From the NCBI RefSeq assembly GCF_000212395.1, contig NC_015499.1, forward strand, positions 1,561,421-1,625,420: a stretch of DNA of 64,000 bases, written 5' to 3'. The notes under the pieces were generated by a model, which saw only the letters and a list, made by a program, of their open reading frames with translations, ran no database searches and was not told where the DNA came from. A program made the translations under genes and the position numbers. Position 1 is the first letter of the stretch. Each line of letters starts with the position of its first letter. This document shows, in pieces, positions 35,790 through 44,880 of this stretch. Source of the DNA: Thermodesulfobium narugense DSM 14796. GTDB lineage: Bacteria > Thermodesulfobiota > Thermodesulfobiia > Thermodesulfobiales > Thermodesulfobiaceae.

Positions 35790-36238
35790 GTCAAACTTTT
35801 TTAAAATTCATAGAAGACCTTGAACTTTTAGTAATGAGCTCTCCAAAGATTCCGCTTACAAATATGGTATTTGTCAATGAACAAGAGATATTTAGAATTA
35901 TAGATTCAATCAGAATGAACATACCTCAGGAAATAGTTGATGCTCAAAGATTCTTGCAAGAAAAAGAGAATATAATTAACGAAGCCCAAAAAAAGGCTGA
36001 TGAAATAATCCTAAATGCAGATCTTAAAGCCAAGCAAAAATTGGATGAGAACGACTTAATTATAAGGGCAAGAGAAGAATCAGAAAAAATTAAAAATGAA
36101 GCAAGAGTTGAAGCAAATAAACTTATGAAAGAAGCAAGAGACTACTCAGAAAATGTTTTGCAAAAACTTGAGATAGAAATAGACAAGCTTTTAACCTCAA
36201 TTAGAAAGGGTAAGGAAATATTAAGATCTAAAGATTAG
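35786..36238 (+). CDS. Coiled-coil protein of unknown function
   Basis: A 150-residue soluble protein. The first ~60 residues (LLVMSSPKIPLTNMVFVNEQEIFRIIDSIRMNIPQEI) resemble the short hypothetical downstream of coaD in many Firmicutes. The rest is a long Glu/Lys/Ala coiled coil similar to ATP-synthase b subunits or DivIVA-like proteins. No catalytic motif. AGGAAGAGAGGGG precedes the ATG. Function unknown. Confidence 0.7.
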   Translation: MSQTFLKFIEDLELLVMSSPKIPLTNMVFVNEQEIFRIIDSIRMNIPQEIVDAQRFLQEKENIINEAQKKADEIILNADLKAKQKLDENDLIIRAREESEKIKNEARVEANKLMKEARDYSENVLQKLEIEIDKLLTSIRKGKEILRSKD

Positions 36239-36251
36239 TTTATTTGTCTTA

Positions 36252-36689
36252 TTACTTTTCAATCTCCAATAAATTCATCGGAACAATTATTGCAGGAATA
36301 CCAGCTCTGAAAAACATATTTTGTGAAAATTCTCTTATAAATGGCCAAACAGCCTTTATGGAAGCCTCAATAACCATGTTATCTTTTTCCTTTGTTTTTT
36401 TAGTTTCAGTTATTACCAAAAAATAAGTGGCTGAAAACTCAAGCCAAGGCTTTTTTCTCCTACTACTACTTCCCTCTTCCATATTCTCATCTAGTTCAGT
36501 CCCCCTGATGTTTGTAACAATTTCCACCTCATGCGTCCTGTCAATTGTATTCTTTATAGATGGCTTTATGTCCACAGATATTGAACTCTCTGGCGAATGA
36601 AGCGGCTTCATTTTAAAAGTGCAATTTATAAGCGATAAAGCTTCTAATTTATATTCATTGTTTATAATTTTACTCTCTCTTTTTTTCAT
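36252..36689 (-). CDS. SecB-like chaperone
   Basis: A 145-residue protein resembling SecB, the export chaperone that keeps preproteins unfolded. The C-terminal VWPFIREFSQNMFFRAGIPAIIVPMNL matches the SecB signature (LxPYAREx3Sx2Tx2GFPx2). The N-terminal LINCTFKMKP and central beta strands also fit. An acidic/Ser/Arg/Lys linker (DENMEEGSSSRRKK) is unusual. SecB outside Proteobacteria often pairs with toxin-antitoxin loci. None is visible here. AGGAGGAAATT precedes the ATG. Confidence 0.7.
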   Translation of the reverse strand: MKKRESKIINNEYKLEALSLINCTFKMKPLHSPESSISVDIKPSIKNTIDRTHEVEIVTNIRGTELDENMEEGSSSRRKKPWLEFSATYFLVITETKKTKEKDNMVIEASIKAVWPFIREFSQNMFFRAGIPAIIVPMNLLEIEK

Positions 36690-36743
36690 AATTTCCTCCT
36701 AAATAACTCAGTAAATATATTATAACAGTTTTAGAAGATAAAA

Positions 36744-38141
36744 TTAATCTTTCCTCATTATGTCAATTAATTCCTGCCTATTTGACACATTGCACTTCCT
36801 GAATATATTCCTCATATGAGTCTTAAAAGTATTTTCAGAGATATGCATAATTTCAGCAATATATCTACCATTCCTACCCATTAAGATATACTTAACAATC
36901 TCTTTTTCTCTTGGGGTTAAGCCAAAAGAATTAAATTTCTTTTCGAAAATAGTTTCAAATTTAGAATCCTCCACTGTAACTACATGCTTTTCCTTTCTAA
37001 AGAAAAGAAAGGGCTCATAATAATCAGCTTTTATCAAAGCAAACAAAAGAATCAGAATAATACCTGCAGTATAAGACAACAAACTAACTAGTTCGAAATT
37101 TTGCGGAATTTGACGAATGAAAAAGTATAATAAATCACCGAAAAAAATAGAGCTAGTAATTATAAAATATCCAAAGGGCAAAACTCTTATATCATATCTT
37201 TTTTGGATAGAAAAGGATAAAATTAAAGCTAAAGAATAAAAATCAAAGATCGCAAATCCAATCTGGAAAAGAGAAAAAATTATAAGCGAAAATGGATTTT
37301 CAAAATAAAGTGGAAACCAAAAAAATGCAACAATCAAAATGGCCAACGATGGTCTATAAAGACTAGAAATTTCGAGTTTCTTGAAATAAATAAAAATAGG
37401 TAAAACCAGAGCGCTAATACAATAAGCTATATTTGATAGAAAATAATCGTTGTTAGTTGAAAAATTTAAAAGAAAATTATAAACTGCTCCTCCACAACAA
37501 TAAAACCCCAGAAAAACAAAAATAATTTTTTTAGGAAAAACTCCAAAATCAAATTTGCTAAAATTTTTTCGAAAATATGAATCAAAATTAATTTTAGACA
37601 AAACAAACATTAATAAAGGAAACGAAGAAAAAGACAAGTATGAAAAGTTATTGAATATTTTGTTTAACAAAAACATTACAATGGTAGCAAAAAGAGTCGA
37701 AATAGCAAAAATAACAGACCAGAAAACAAAATTTTCTTTAAAAAACATTAAAAGTGTTAAAACAAATAAGAAAGTAAAAAAAATAGAACAAAGGGCAATT
37801 AAAAAGATAGGAATAAAAATATTATCAAAAATATAACTTCCAAAAAATAGTCCCAATAGGAAAACTGAAAAAAGAATTGAAACTATTTTAATAGTTGGAT
37901 TAATTATTTTAATAAAATTTTTATTTTCAAAGAGCTTTACGATGACAAAAAAAGTTAAAGCTTGAACAAACAAAAAAGCTCTAAACAAGATAGCACAAGA
38001 AGTATGCCACCGTTCAGCCACCACATACAAAAAGGGGCCATCAAGAAAAAATAGCCATAGAAAAACAAATAACAATCCTAAAGAAAAAGAAAGTAAAAAT
38101 CTCTCTCTAGTTAAATAAGACAAATAATACCTGAAGAACAA
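36744..38141 (-). CDS. Membrane-embedded LuxR-family regulator
   Basis: A 465-residue protein with about 12 hydrophobic segments (residues ~10-370) followed by a cytoplasmic LuxR/NarL helix-turn-helix (GLTPREKEIVKYILMGRNGRYIAEIMHISENTFKTHMRNIFRKC at ~400-450). The architecture recalls transporter-like LuxR regulators of Actinobacteria, in which a membrane domain probably senses a ligand. Start TTG at 38141 follows AAAAGGGGT. Targets are unknown. It is divergent from a small ORF and the exporter operon at 38457, so it may control them (inference). Confidence 0.8.
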   Translation of the reverse strand: MFFRYYLSYLTRERFLLSFSLGLLFVFLWLFFLDGPFLYVVAERWHTSCAILFRAFLFVQALTFFVIVKLFENKNFIKIINPTIKIVSILFSVFLLGLFFGSYIFDNIFIPIFLIALCSIFFTFLFVLTLLMFFKENFVFWSVIFAISTLFATIVMFLLNKIFNNFSYLSFSSFPLLMFVLSKINFDSYFRKNFSKFDFGVFPKKIIFVFLGFYCCGGAVYNFLLNFSTNNDYFLSNIAYCISALVLPIFIYFKKLEISSLYRPSLAILIVAFFWFPLYFENPFSLIIFSLFQIGFAIFDFYSLALILSFSIQKRYDIRVLPFGYFIITSSIFFGDLLYFFIRQIPQNFELVSLLSYTAGIILILLFALIKADYYEPFLFFRKEKHVVTVEDSKFETIFEKKFNSFGLTPREKEIVKYILMGRNGRYIAEIMHISENTFKTHMRNIFRKCNVSNRQELIDIMRKD

Positions 38142-38226
38142 CTGAATAACCCCTTTTGAGTGATATACAAAAGATTTTTTACATTATAACATCATAAATC
38201 AAAATAAAATTTTAGAGGGGACAAAA

Positions 38227-38427
38227 ATGAAAAAGTTAGCTAAGAAACAATGTAAAATAAGGTGGTCAAATGTTGTTGGTATTCCAAAGTGCTTTACTAT
38301 TCCAGAAACAGGCAGTTTTAGTTACAAAACAAAAAAGGGATTAAAAGTTGAGTTCATAATCTCATTAGAAGATTTAGAAATACACAATGTCCTGGCCATA
38401 GGAAAGAATGCACTAAAAATGGTATAA
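38227..38427 (+). CDS. Small hypothetical protein
   Basis: A 66-residue basic protein, not recognised. AGAGGGGACAAAA gives a good ribosome-binding site for the ATG. The predicted pattern is beta-rich, with no signal peptide. It precedes the exporter operon by 29 bases and may belong to it. Confidence 0.55.
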   Translation: MKKLAKKQCKIRWSNVVGIPKCFTIPETGSFSYKTKKGLKVEFIISLEDLEIHNVLAIGKNALKMV

Positions 38428-38456
38428 TATAAAAAATCAAAATTTAAGAGGTATTT

Positions 38457-39446
38457 TTGAAGAACAAAAAAGCAATTGTTATTTTTTTGCTAATATTAAT
38501 AGCAGCAATATTGGTATACTGGTTTTTAATAAGAAAAGAACCACCAAATAATGTCATTGAAGTTTCTGGAAATATAGAAGCAGATCAATACAACGTTTCT
38601 TTCCAAATTTATGGAACTTTATCCTCTTTGAAGGTACAAGAAGGAGATAAAGTAAAAAAGGGTGAACTACTTGCTACCCTTTCAAGAAAAGATCTTGAAG
38701 ATTCCTTGCAGGCTGCTATACACAATATGAATAAGGCAAAAGCTTTATATGATCAATATCTTTCGGGATATAGAACTCAAGACATAAAGATGGCTGAAGC
38801 TGATAGAGACGCTAAGCTTGCTCAGTTTGAAAAGGCACAGAGCGACTACATTAGATATGAAAAGTTATACAAGGAGGATGCAATTCCAGCCTCTAGCTTC
38901 GACGATATCAAAAGTATTTATCTTTCATCTAAAGAGGCATTAAAAGCAAGCGAGCAAAAGCTTAAAGAATTGCAATCAGGCTACAGGCAAGAGGAAGTTG
39001 AATCTGCCAAAGAAGCATATAAAGAAAGCATCGCTCAGGTAGAGCAGGCAAAAACAATTTTAGGATATACTAAAATTTACTCGCCTATTGACGGCGTTGT
39101 ATTTTCAAAAGATTCAGAAGTAGGAGAATTTGTCTCTTCTGGCACTCCTGTATTAACTCTTTACGATTTGAATAGTACGTACGTAAAAGTGTATGTCAGC
39201 GAAAAGGATATTGGCTTTGTTAAATTAAATGCTCCCTGCACTATAAAGGTTGATTCCTTTCCAGATAAAAATTTTAGTGGCTATGTAGAAGCAATATCAG
39301 ACAAAGCAGAATATACCCCTAAATTTATTCAAACCAAAGATGAAAGAGTTAAATATATGTTTTGGGTTAAGGTAAAAATCAGTAACCCTGAAGGAATTTT
39401 AAAACCCGGCATGCCAGCAGATGTCTATATAGAAAAAGCTCAATGA
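38457..39446 (+). CDS. HlyD-type periplasmic adaptor of an ABC exporter
   Basis: A 329-residue membrane-fusion protein of the HlyD/YbhG type. An N-terminal anchor (about 5-25) precedes the biotinyl-lipoyl barrel halves (GTLSSLKVQEGDKVKKGELLATLS and KIYSPIDGVVFSKDSEVGEFV) and a long alpha-helical hairpin between them. The start is TTG after AAGAGGT. It overlaps the first ATPase gene by 4 bases. It is likely part of a drug or solute efflux system. Confidence 0.9.
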   Translation: MKNKKAIVIFLLILIAAILVYWFLIRKEPPNNVIEVSGNIEADQYNVSFQIYGTLSSLKVQEGDKVKKGELLATLSRKDLEDSLQAAIHNMNKAKALYDQYLSGYRTQDIKMAEADRDAKLAQFEKAQSDYIRYEKLYKEDAIPASSFDDIKSIYLSSKEALKASEQKLKELQSGYRQEEVESAKEAYKESIAQVEQAKTILGYTKIYSPIDGVVFSKDSEVGEFVSSGTPVLTLYDLNSTYVKVYVSEKDIGFVKLNAPCTIKVDSFPDKNFSGYVEAISDKAEYTPKFIQTKDERVKYMFWVKVKISNPEGILKPGMPADVYIEKAQ

Positions 39447-40339
39447 TTTCAATTGTTAACATAACTAAGAGCTTTGGTAAAAAGAAAGTATTAGATAATA
39501 TAAATCTTGAGCTGGACAAGGGAAAGATTTTAACTATCTTAGGACCAGACGGATCAGGAAAAACTACTCTTATAAAGATTATTATTGGACTACTTCGTCC
39601 AGACTCAGGCGAAATATTCATAAATAATATAAACATTACAAAGAATATCTCATCAACAAGAGAGCTTATAGGATACAAGGCACAAGAGTTTTCATTATAT
39701 CAAGATCTTACTATCAGTGAAAATATTAGATTTTTCGGAAATCTTTATTCGCTATCCGGAAAAGAACTCGATGAAAGAGAAGATTTTATACTTGAGTTTA
39801 TAGGTTTGAAAAGTTTTAAGCACAGGTTTGCTGAAGCTCTTTCTGGAGGAATGAAAACTAGACTTGCTATTGGCTGTGCTTTAATACACAATCCCCCAGT
39901 ACTTTTATTAGATGAGCCAAACGTCGGCGTAGATCCTGCCTCAAGAAAAAGTGTTTGGAAACTTTTAAGGGAGCTCACCAATTCAGGTAAAACAATTATA
40001 GTAACTACACCATATTTCTTGGAAGGAGAGCTATCAGACAAAGTTGTGTTTATTAAAGAGGGCAAAACAGTTTTATCTGGGAAACCCAAAGAACTTCTTG
40101 AAAATATTGATTTTATAGTATATAAGATAGAAGGAGAAAATTTACAGAACTTTTATTTCGATTTAAAGAAAAAGGAATTTGAATTTAAATACTGGTTAAA
40201 AAATGAACATATCAGAATATTATTATCCAAAAATGAAGAATTCAGTAAAATTTCTGAAAAAATTCTTGTTAATAATAATAAAACAGTAAAAATAGACAAA
40301 CCTGACCTGGAAGATATATATCTATGGCATTCGACATAG
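39443..40339 (+). CDS. ABC exporter ATPase, first half of a split YbhF
   Basis: A 298-residue nucleotide-binding protein with Walker A GPDGSGKTT, signature LSGGMKTRLAIG and Walker B VLLLDEPNVGVDP. In YbhFSR-type exporters the two ATPase domains are often fused. Here they are separate genes overlapping by 16 bases. The H-loop residue appears replaced (IIVTTPYFLEGE). Its C-terminus is a long charged extension. Confidence 0.9.
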   Translation: MISIVNITKSFGKKKVLDNINLELDKGKILTILGPDGSGKTTLIKIIIGLLRPDSGEIFINNINITKNISSTRELIGYKAQEFSLYQDLTISENIRFFGNLYSLSGKELDEREDFILEFIGLKSFKHRFAEALSGGMKTRLAIGCALIHNPPVLLLDEPNVGVDPASRKSVWKLLRELTNSGKTIIVTTPYFLEGELSDKVVFIKEGKTVLSGKPKELLENIDFIVYKIEGENLQNFYFDLKKKEFEFKYWLKNEHIRILLSKNEEFSKISEKILVNNNKTVKIDKPDLEDIYLWHST

Positions 40340-41061
40340 AAAATGTAATTGAGGTCGAAAATTTAACAAAAAGATTTGGTAATTTCACAGCAGTTGATAA
40401 TATCAGCTTTTCAATAAAAAGAGGCACGGTATTTGGCTTTTTAGGCCCAAATGGAGCTGGGAAGACCACAACTATAAAGCTAATTCTTGGATTAATAAAC
40501 AAGACAAGCGGCAAAATAAAAATTTTTGGAGAAGATATAGAAAAATTTTCAAAAGAGAAATTGGGTTACATGTCTCAAAAATTCTCTTTATATTATGACC
40601 TAAAAGTTTTTGAAAATATGATTTTTTATGGTTCTATTTATGGTTATTCACGAAAAGACTTAGAGAAAAGAATAGATTTTTTGTTAGAACAATATCACCT
40701 TAAAGAAGTAAAAAATATTTTGGTAAGAGATATCGGTGGACTAAGACAAAGGGTTGCATTTTGCACAGCAATCCTTCATAATCCCGATATCTTAGTTCTT
40801 GACGAACCAACAAGCGGCGTGGATCCCGATGCCAGAATAAACTTTTGGGACGCTATCTATAGTTATGCAAGAGAAGGAAAAACTGTACTGGTTACAACAC
40901 ACTATATGGATGAAGCAGAATTTTGCAATCAAATAGGTTTTATTATCTCAGGAAAATTAAAATTTGTTGGAACTCCAAACTCTGCAAAAAAGATTTATTT
41001 CGAAAACTCAAATAAAATTGGAAATCTTGAGGATGCCTTTTTGTGGTTTATGGAAAATTAG
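40324..41061 (+). CDS. ABC exporter ATPase, second half of a split YbhF
   Basis: A 245-residue ATPase with Walker A GPNGAGKTTT, Walker B ILVLDEPTSGVDP and switch histidine (VTTHYMDEAEF). The ABC signature is degenerate, reading IGGLRQR in place of LSGGxxQR, so the heterodimer may have one weak site. It begins within the end of the first ATPase gene. The matching permease lies beyond selD. Confidence 0.9.
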   Translation: MAFDIENVIEVENLTKRFGNFTAVDNISFSIKRGTVFGFLGPNGAGKTTTIKLILGLINKTSGKIKIFGEDIEKFSKEKLGYMSQKFSLYYDLKVFENMIFYGSIYGYSRKDLEKRIDFLLEQYHLKEVKNILVRDIGGLRQRVAFCTAILHNPDILVLDEPTSGVDPDARINFWDAIYSYAREGKTVLVTTHYMDEAEFCNQIGFIISGKLKFVGTPNSAKKIYFENSNKIGNLEDAFLWFMEN

Positions 41062-41128
41062 CTAAGCAAAAAAAATACCTTATGAAGTATCTGATTTAAA
41101 ATAATTAAGTAAGAGAAGTTAAACATAT

Positions 41129-41153
41129 TTTTGCACTGCAAAAGGGATATAAT
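41129..41153 (+). promoter_or_regulatory. Palindromic operator and -10 element upstream of selD
   Basis: TTTTGCA-C-TGCAAAA is a perfect palindrome (41129-41143), immediately followed by GGGA and TATAAT (41148-41153). Its position in the -35 to -10 interval suggests a repressor or activator site in the 208-base gap before selD. The rest of the gap is AT-rich with no other clear signal. Confidence 0.45.
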
Positions 41154-41269
41154 ATAAATTTATAACATTAATTGCATATTAAAGTAATATCTATAGTTAA
41201 TTTTACAATTATACTGTCATATACTAAGTTTAATTAACTGAAAAGAACACTTATCAAGGAGGTGAAAAA

Positions 41270-42331
41270 GTGGGCAACTTCCCAAAGCTTACTTCTTTAG
41301 TTCGTTGTGCTGGCTGAGCTGCTAAATTAAATCCAAAGGACCTAGGTGAGGTTCTAAAAGATTTACCAAAATTTGAACATCCAGGCCTTATTTTCAATTC
41401 TGACGGCCTTGATGATGCTGGAGCTTTTGTTATAAAAGACGACATAGCCATTGTCCAATCTGTCGACTTTTTCCCTCCTGTGGTAAATAGCCCTGACCTA
41501 TACGGTAAAATTGCAGCAGCTAATTCTCTTTCCGACCTATATGCAGTTGGTGCAAAACCTATTACAGCTTTAAATATTTTAGGATTTCCAAGATATGATA
41601 TTGAACTAAACGTTATAAATGAAATACTTAGAGGCTCTCACGAAAAGATAAAAGAAGCTGGCGCACTGATACTTGGTGGCCACAGCATGGACGATATAGA
41701 ACTTAAATATGGACTTAGCGTTACGGGAATTGCAAAAAAAGACGAGTTAATAACTCACAGTAACGCACAACCTGGAGACATAATAGTTCTCACAAAACCT
41801 CTTGGTACCGGGATACTAACTTCCGCTCTAAAAATTGAGCTTATTGACGAAATAGATATGCAAGATGCTCTCAACTCTATGCAAGAGTTAAATTATTTTG
41901 CAGGTGAAGCACAAAAAAGGTTTAAAGCGAGTTCTGGCACAGACATTACAGGTTTTGGATTAATCGGTCATGCAGTTAACATAGCAAAATCTAGTAATGT
42001 TATATTTGAAATATTTGCAAATTCTTTGCCTGTTTTTGAAAAAGTACTAGAACTCGCAGATGATGGAGTATTACCTGCAGGAATATTTGCAAATATTGAC
42101 TTCTACAAAGACAACGTAGTTGAAATAGGAAAGATCCCAGAAAGTTACAGGTATGTTGTCTACGATCCACAAACTTCTGGAGGCCTACTTTCCACTTATA
42201 AACCAAGTGTTGTAGACGATGTTTTAAGATTTCTAATCAATAACAAAGTGAGCGCGCACATTATAGGTGTTGTCAAAAAGGGTTCAGTTTTTAATCCTGG
42301 CACAATTGTTATTAAAGAAGGGTCTATTTGA
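41270..42331 (+). CDS. selD: Selenide, water dikinase with selenocysteine at position 16
   Basis: SelD makes selenophosphate from selenide and ATP, the selenium donor for Sec-tRNA. The gene starts at GTG 41270 behind AAGGAGGTG. Codon 16 is an in-frame TGA (41315-41317) in RCAG-U-AAK, aligning with the catalytic Cys17 of E. coli SelD before the conserved Lys. Many Sec-using bacteria encode Sec here. Downstream motifs include NSDGLDDAGAF, VDFFPP, GGHSM and the DPQTSGG segment. A shorter reading from 41480 would lose the catalytic loop. The protein has 353 residues. Its end overlaps the ABC permease start by 4 bases. Confidence 0.95.
41338..41354 (+). promoter_or_regulatory. SECIS-like hairpin of selD
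   Basis: GGACCT and AGGTTC form a 6-bp stem (one G-U) with loop AGGTG, starting 20 bases after the TGA. The loop contains the GGU seen in bacterial SECIS apical loops bound by SelB. Assignment is by position and shape. Confidence 0.6.
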
Positions 42332-43467
42332 TGAGAGCTTCTCTTCAAAGGATATGGGCTGTATTTATCAAGGAATTTATCCAATTTTTCAGAGATAAAG
42401 TTACTTTTGTCACTGCTATTTCAATTCCTTTAATACAGCTTATTTTGTATGGCTACGCTATAAATACTGACGTGAAGCATCAATCTACAGTTGTATACGA
42501 TCAATCAAGATCTGTAATGTCAAGAGATATATTATATAAATTTCAAAGTTCCCAATATTTTGATATAAAGAAATTTGTAAACAGCTCTGACGCAGTTGGA
42601 AGGGCAATAGACAATGGCCAAGCAAAAGTAGGCATTATCATTCCCCCAAAGCTAGAATCTAACATACTGGGCAACAAATCAAGTCAAATTTTAGTAATAA
42701 TCGATGCATCTGATCCTATGTCATCCAGTTCTGCCCTTTCCGCATCTCAAATGATAGGTTTGATGGAAAATCAAGAAATACTAACAAAAAAACTACAGCA
42801 AAATGGTATAATATTGCCCAACAAAAACCCTTTCGAAGTTGACGTCAGAGCCTGGTATAACCCCGATCTTTTATCAACTTATTTTCTGGTACCTGGTTTA
42901 ATTGCAGTTTTAATTAGTTTATCAACACTAGTCCTAACAGCTATGGCAATTGTAAGAGAAAAAGAAAGAGGAACATATGAACAATTAATAATTACCCCAC
43001 TTAGACCAATTGAGTTAACTATTGGAAAAGTAACTCCATATGCCATTATAGGATATGCACAAATGACTCTTGTAATAATAGCTGCTATAGTACTTTTCAA
43101 TCTTAACATAAAGGGGAATTTGCTTTTGTTGTATATCTTTGCTCTGCCTTTTATATTAGCCAACTTAAGCCTTGGGTATATAATATCTACTCTTGCAAAA
43201 AACCAGCAGCAAGCACTTCAAATGTCTTTTTTCCTTATGGTGCCCATCTTCTTACTGAGCGGCTTCATGTTCCCAAGAGAGGCAATGCCAGGAATAATAT
43301 ATTACCTAAGTTATATTGCTCCAGCCACATTCTTTTTAGTAATAGTAAGAGGCATTATCTTAAAAGGATTAGGTTTCTCCGAGCTATGGCAATGGGAACT
43401 CGGCTTGATAATATATATTATAATCGCTTTGAACATATCAAGATTTTTACTTAAGAGAAAGTCGTAA
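42328..43467 (+). CDS. ABC-2 type exporter permease
   Basis: A 379-residue permease of the YbhR/YhhJ type. TM1 (IPLIQLILYGYAI) is followed by a large extracytoplasmic domain (about 45-175) and five C-terminal helices, with the family block EKERGTYEQLIITPL near 215. It pairs with the HlyD and split ATPase genes upstream, from which selD separates it. Only one permease gene is present, where many relatives have two, so a homodimer is likely. It overlaps selD by 4 bases. Confidence 0.9.
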   Translation: MMRASLQRIWAVFIKEFIQFFRDKVTFVTAISIPLIQLILYGYAINTDVKHQSTVVYDQSRSVMSRDILYKFQSSQYFDIKKFVNSSDAVGRAIDNGQAKVGIIIPPKLESNILGNKSSQILVIIDASDPMSSSSALSASQMIGLMENQEILTKKLQQNGIILPNKNPFEVDVRAWYNPDLLSTYFLVPGLIAVLISLSTLVLTAMAIVREKERGTYEQLIITPLRPIELTIGKVTPYAIIGYAQMTLVIIAAIVLFNLNIKGNLLLLYIFALPFILANLSLGYIISTLAKNQQQALQMSFFLMVPIFLLSGFMFPREAMPGIIYYLSYIAPATFFLVIVRGIILKGLGFSELWQWELGLIIYIIIALNISRFLLKRKS

Positions 43468-43878
43468 CTAAACTATTAATATGGGCATTTTTGCTTTTTC
43501 AATTAAAAACTTAGCTATTGAATGGTGCATAATTGAGGCCTCAAAACCAGATTTTCTCCCTATTATTATTAAATCAGCATTAAATCTTTTCGCAACATTA
43601 TAAATTTCCATTGAAGGATTTTCTCCCTCTTGAAGTACAACTTCTTCAATAATATCTTTATCCTTTATTTCATTCTTAAGTTCTTCTAATAGCTCTTTGG
43701 CCTTTTCGAACCTCAATTCTTCTGCTTCCGGATTCAGATCAGCAACCTGTGTAGGCATTTCAATAACATGTAAGAGTATGATTTTAGAATTACTTAACTT
43801 TGCAACTTCATAACCCATTTTTAATACATCGTATCTTTTTGATGTCGAATCAACTGCTAATAATATTTTTCTAAACAT
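43468..43878 (-). CDS. Universal stress protein
   Basis: A 136-residue UspA-domain protein starting at ATG 43878 with TAGGAGGAGT in front. The longer frame runs into the TauE gene. It has KILLAVDSTS at the start, a central VLQEGENPSMEIYNVAKRFNADLIIIGRKSG, and a C-terminal glycine-poor nucleotide loop, so ATP binding is uncertain. It is the third gene of the module partner-TauE-Usp on this strand. Confidence 0.88.
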   Translation of the reverse strand: MFRKILLAVDSTSKRYDVLKMGYEVAKLSNSKIILLHVIEMPTQVADLNPEAEELRFEKAKELLEELKNEIKDKDIIEEVVLQEGENPSMEIYNVAKRFNADLIIIGRKSGFEASIMHHSIAKFLIEKAKMPILIV

Positions 43879-43901
43879 TACTCCTCCTAAGTTATTTAAA
43901 C

Positions 43902-44870
43902 TTATATTACTGAAAAACCTTTTAAAATGCTCATCAAACCAGAAAGAGAAAGTAAAATAATTACTAGCCACCTTACAATTCTGGGCTTGGTACGAGCAAG
44001 GAGTCTCACACCAACCTGGGAACCTAGCATCATACCTACTACTGAAGGAACTGCGATAATGGGCAACACTGCTCCATTGTTTAAATATATCCATGCAGCA
44101 GATGTATCTGTAATAGACAGTAAAAAGTTACTCGAAGCTACCGAAATTTTTAATGGAGCACCTAAAACTAAGTTAAAAACGGCCACATTAGCCCAACCAG
44201 CGCCCAATCCAAACATGCCAGCAATAAAACCAACTAGAAAAAACAGTATAAAACCAATATGTGAATTTTGAATTTGCCAATTAATGTTTCTTCTTTGTGT
44301 TATTTCATAGTAAATACCATGTATACCAAGAATCTGAGCAATCTTATCACGCTTTGTTATTTCTGGAAATTCAGATCTTTTTGAGGTAAGAAGTACAAAG
44401 CAGATGGCAAGAATGACCAGTCCAAGAGCAATTCTAACAATATTTTGAGGCAAAGCCAACCCTACCATAGCACCCATAATTGAAGAAATCGACGCAATTA
44501 AAGCCATTGGCATACAAAGTCTAAGAGAAGCAAGATTTCTCATCAAAAGCCCGGGACCAGCAGAAAGAGACCCTGCTAGAGCTACCATTAAACCAGCGCC
44601 CCTTACAAAGTCCATATGAAATGGGAAAAACGTTCCAAGTATAGGGACAAAAAGAACACCTCCTCCAACACCTGCTAAAACTGCTATAATCCCTAAACCA
44701 AAACAAAAGACAAATAAAGACAAGGGCCATATCCACCATGGTATTTTTAAGGAAGTTTCTTCAGCAAGAATAATATCCTTTGCAGCAAAAGCATGAGGTG
44801 TTAAAAAAAACAAAAAAATAAATAAAATAAGAAAGAAGCCAAGCAAGATCGTTTTTTTTGAAAAAGTCAC
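43902..44870 (-). CDS. TauE/SafE-family sulfite/organosulfur exporter
   Basis: A 322-residue membrane protein with a signal-like first helix (ending HAFAAKD) and about eight more helices. Family motifs are AGVGGGVLFVPIL and FMAGMFGLGAGWANV-like LVGFIAGMFGLGAGWANVAVF, the two inverted halves. Substrates in the family are sulfite, sulfoacetate or thiosulfate. The exact anion is not known here. It lies between a three-helix partner and a universal stress protein, mirrored by a second copy at 45691-48302. Confidence 0.88.
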   Translation of the reverse strand: MTFSKKTILLGFFLILFIFLFFLTPHAFAAKDIILAEETSLKIPWWIWPLSLFVFCFGLGIIAVLAGVGGGVLFVPILGTFFPFHMDFVRGAGLMVALAGSLSAGPGLLMRNLASLRLCMPMALIASISSIMGAMVGLALPQNIVRIALGLVILAICFVLLTSKRSEFPEITKRDKIAQILGIHGIYYEITQRRNINWQIQNSHIGFILFFLVGFIAGMFGLGAGWANVAVFNLVLGAPLKISVASSNFLLSITDTSAAWIYLNNGAVLPIIAVPSVVGMMLGSQVGVRLLARTKPRIVRWLVIILLSLSGLMSILKGFSVI

Positions 44871-44880
44871 AATATTCCTC

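Noticed and set aside
41480-42331. SelD starting at 41480
   Set aside because: This start is an artefact of the in-frame TGA at codon 16; it lacks the catalytic loop, and a good ribosome-binding site exists at 41256-41264.
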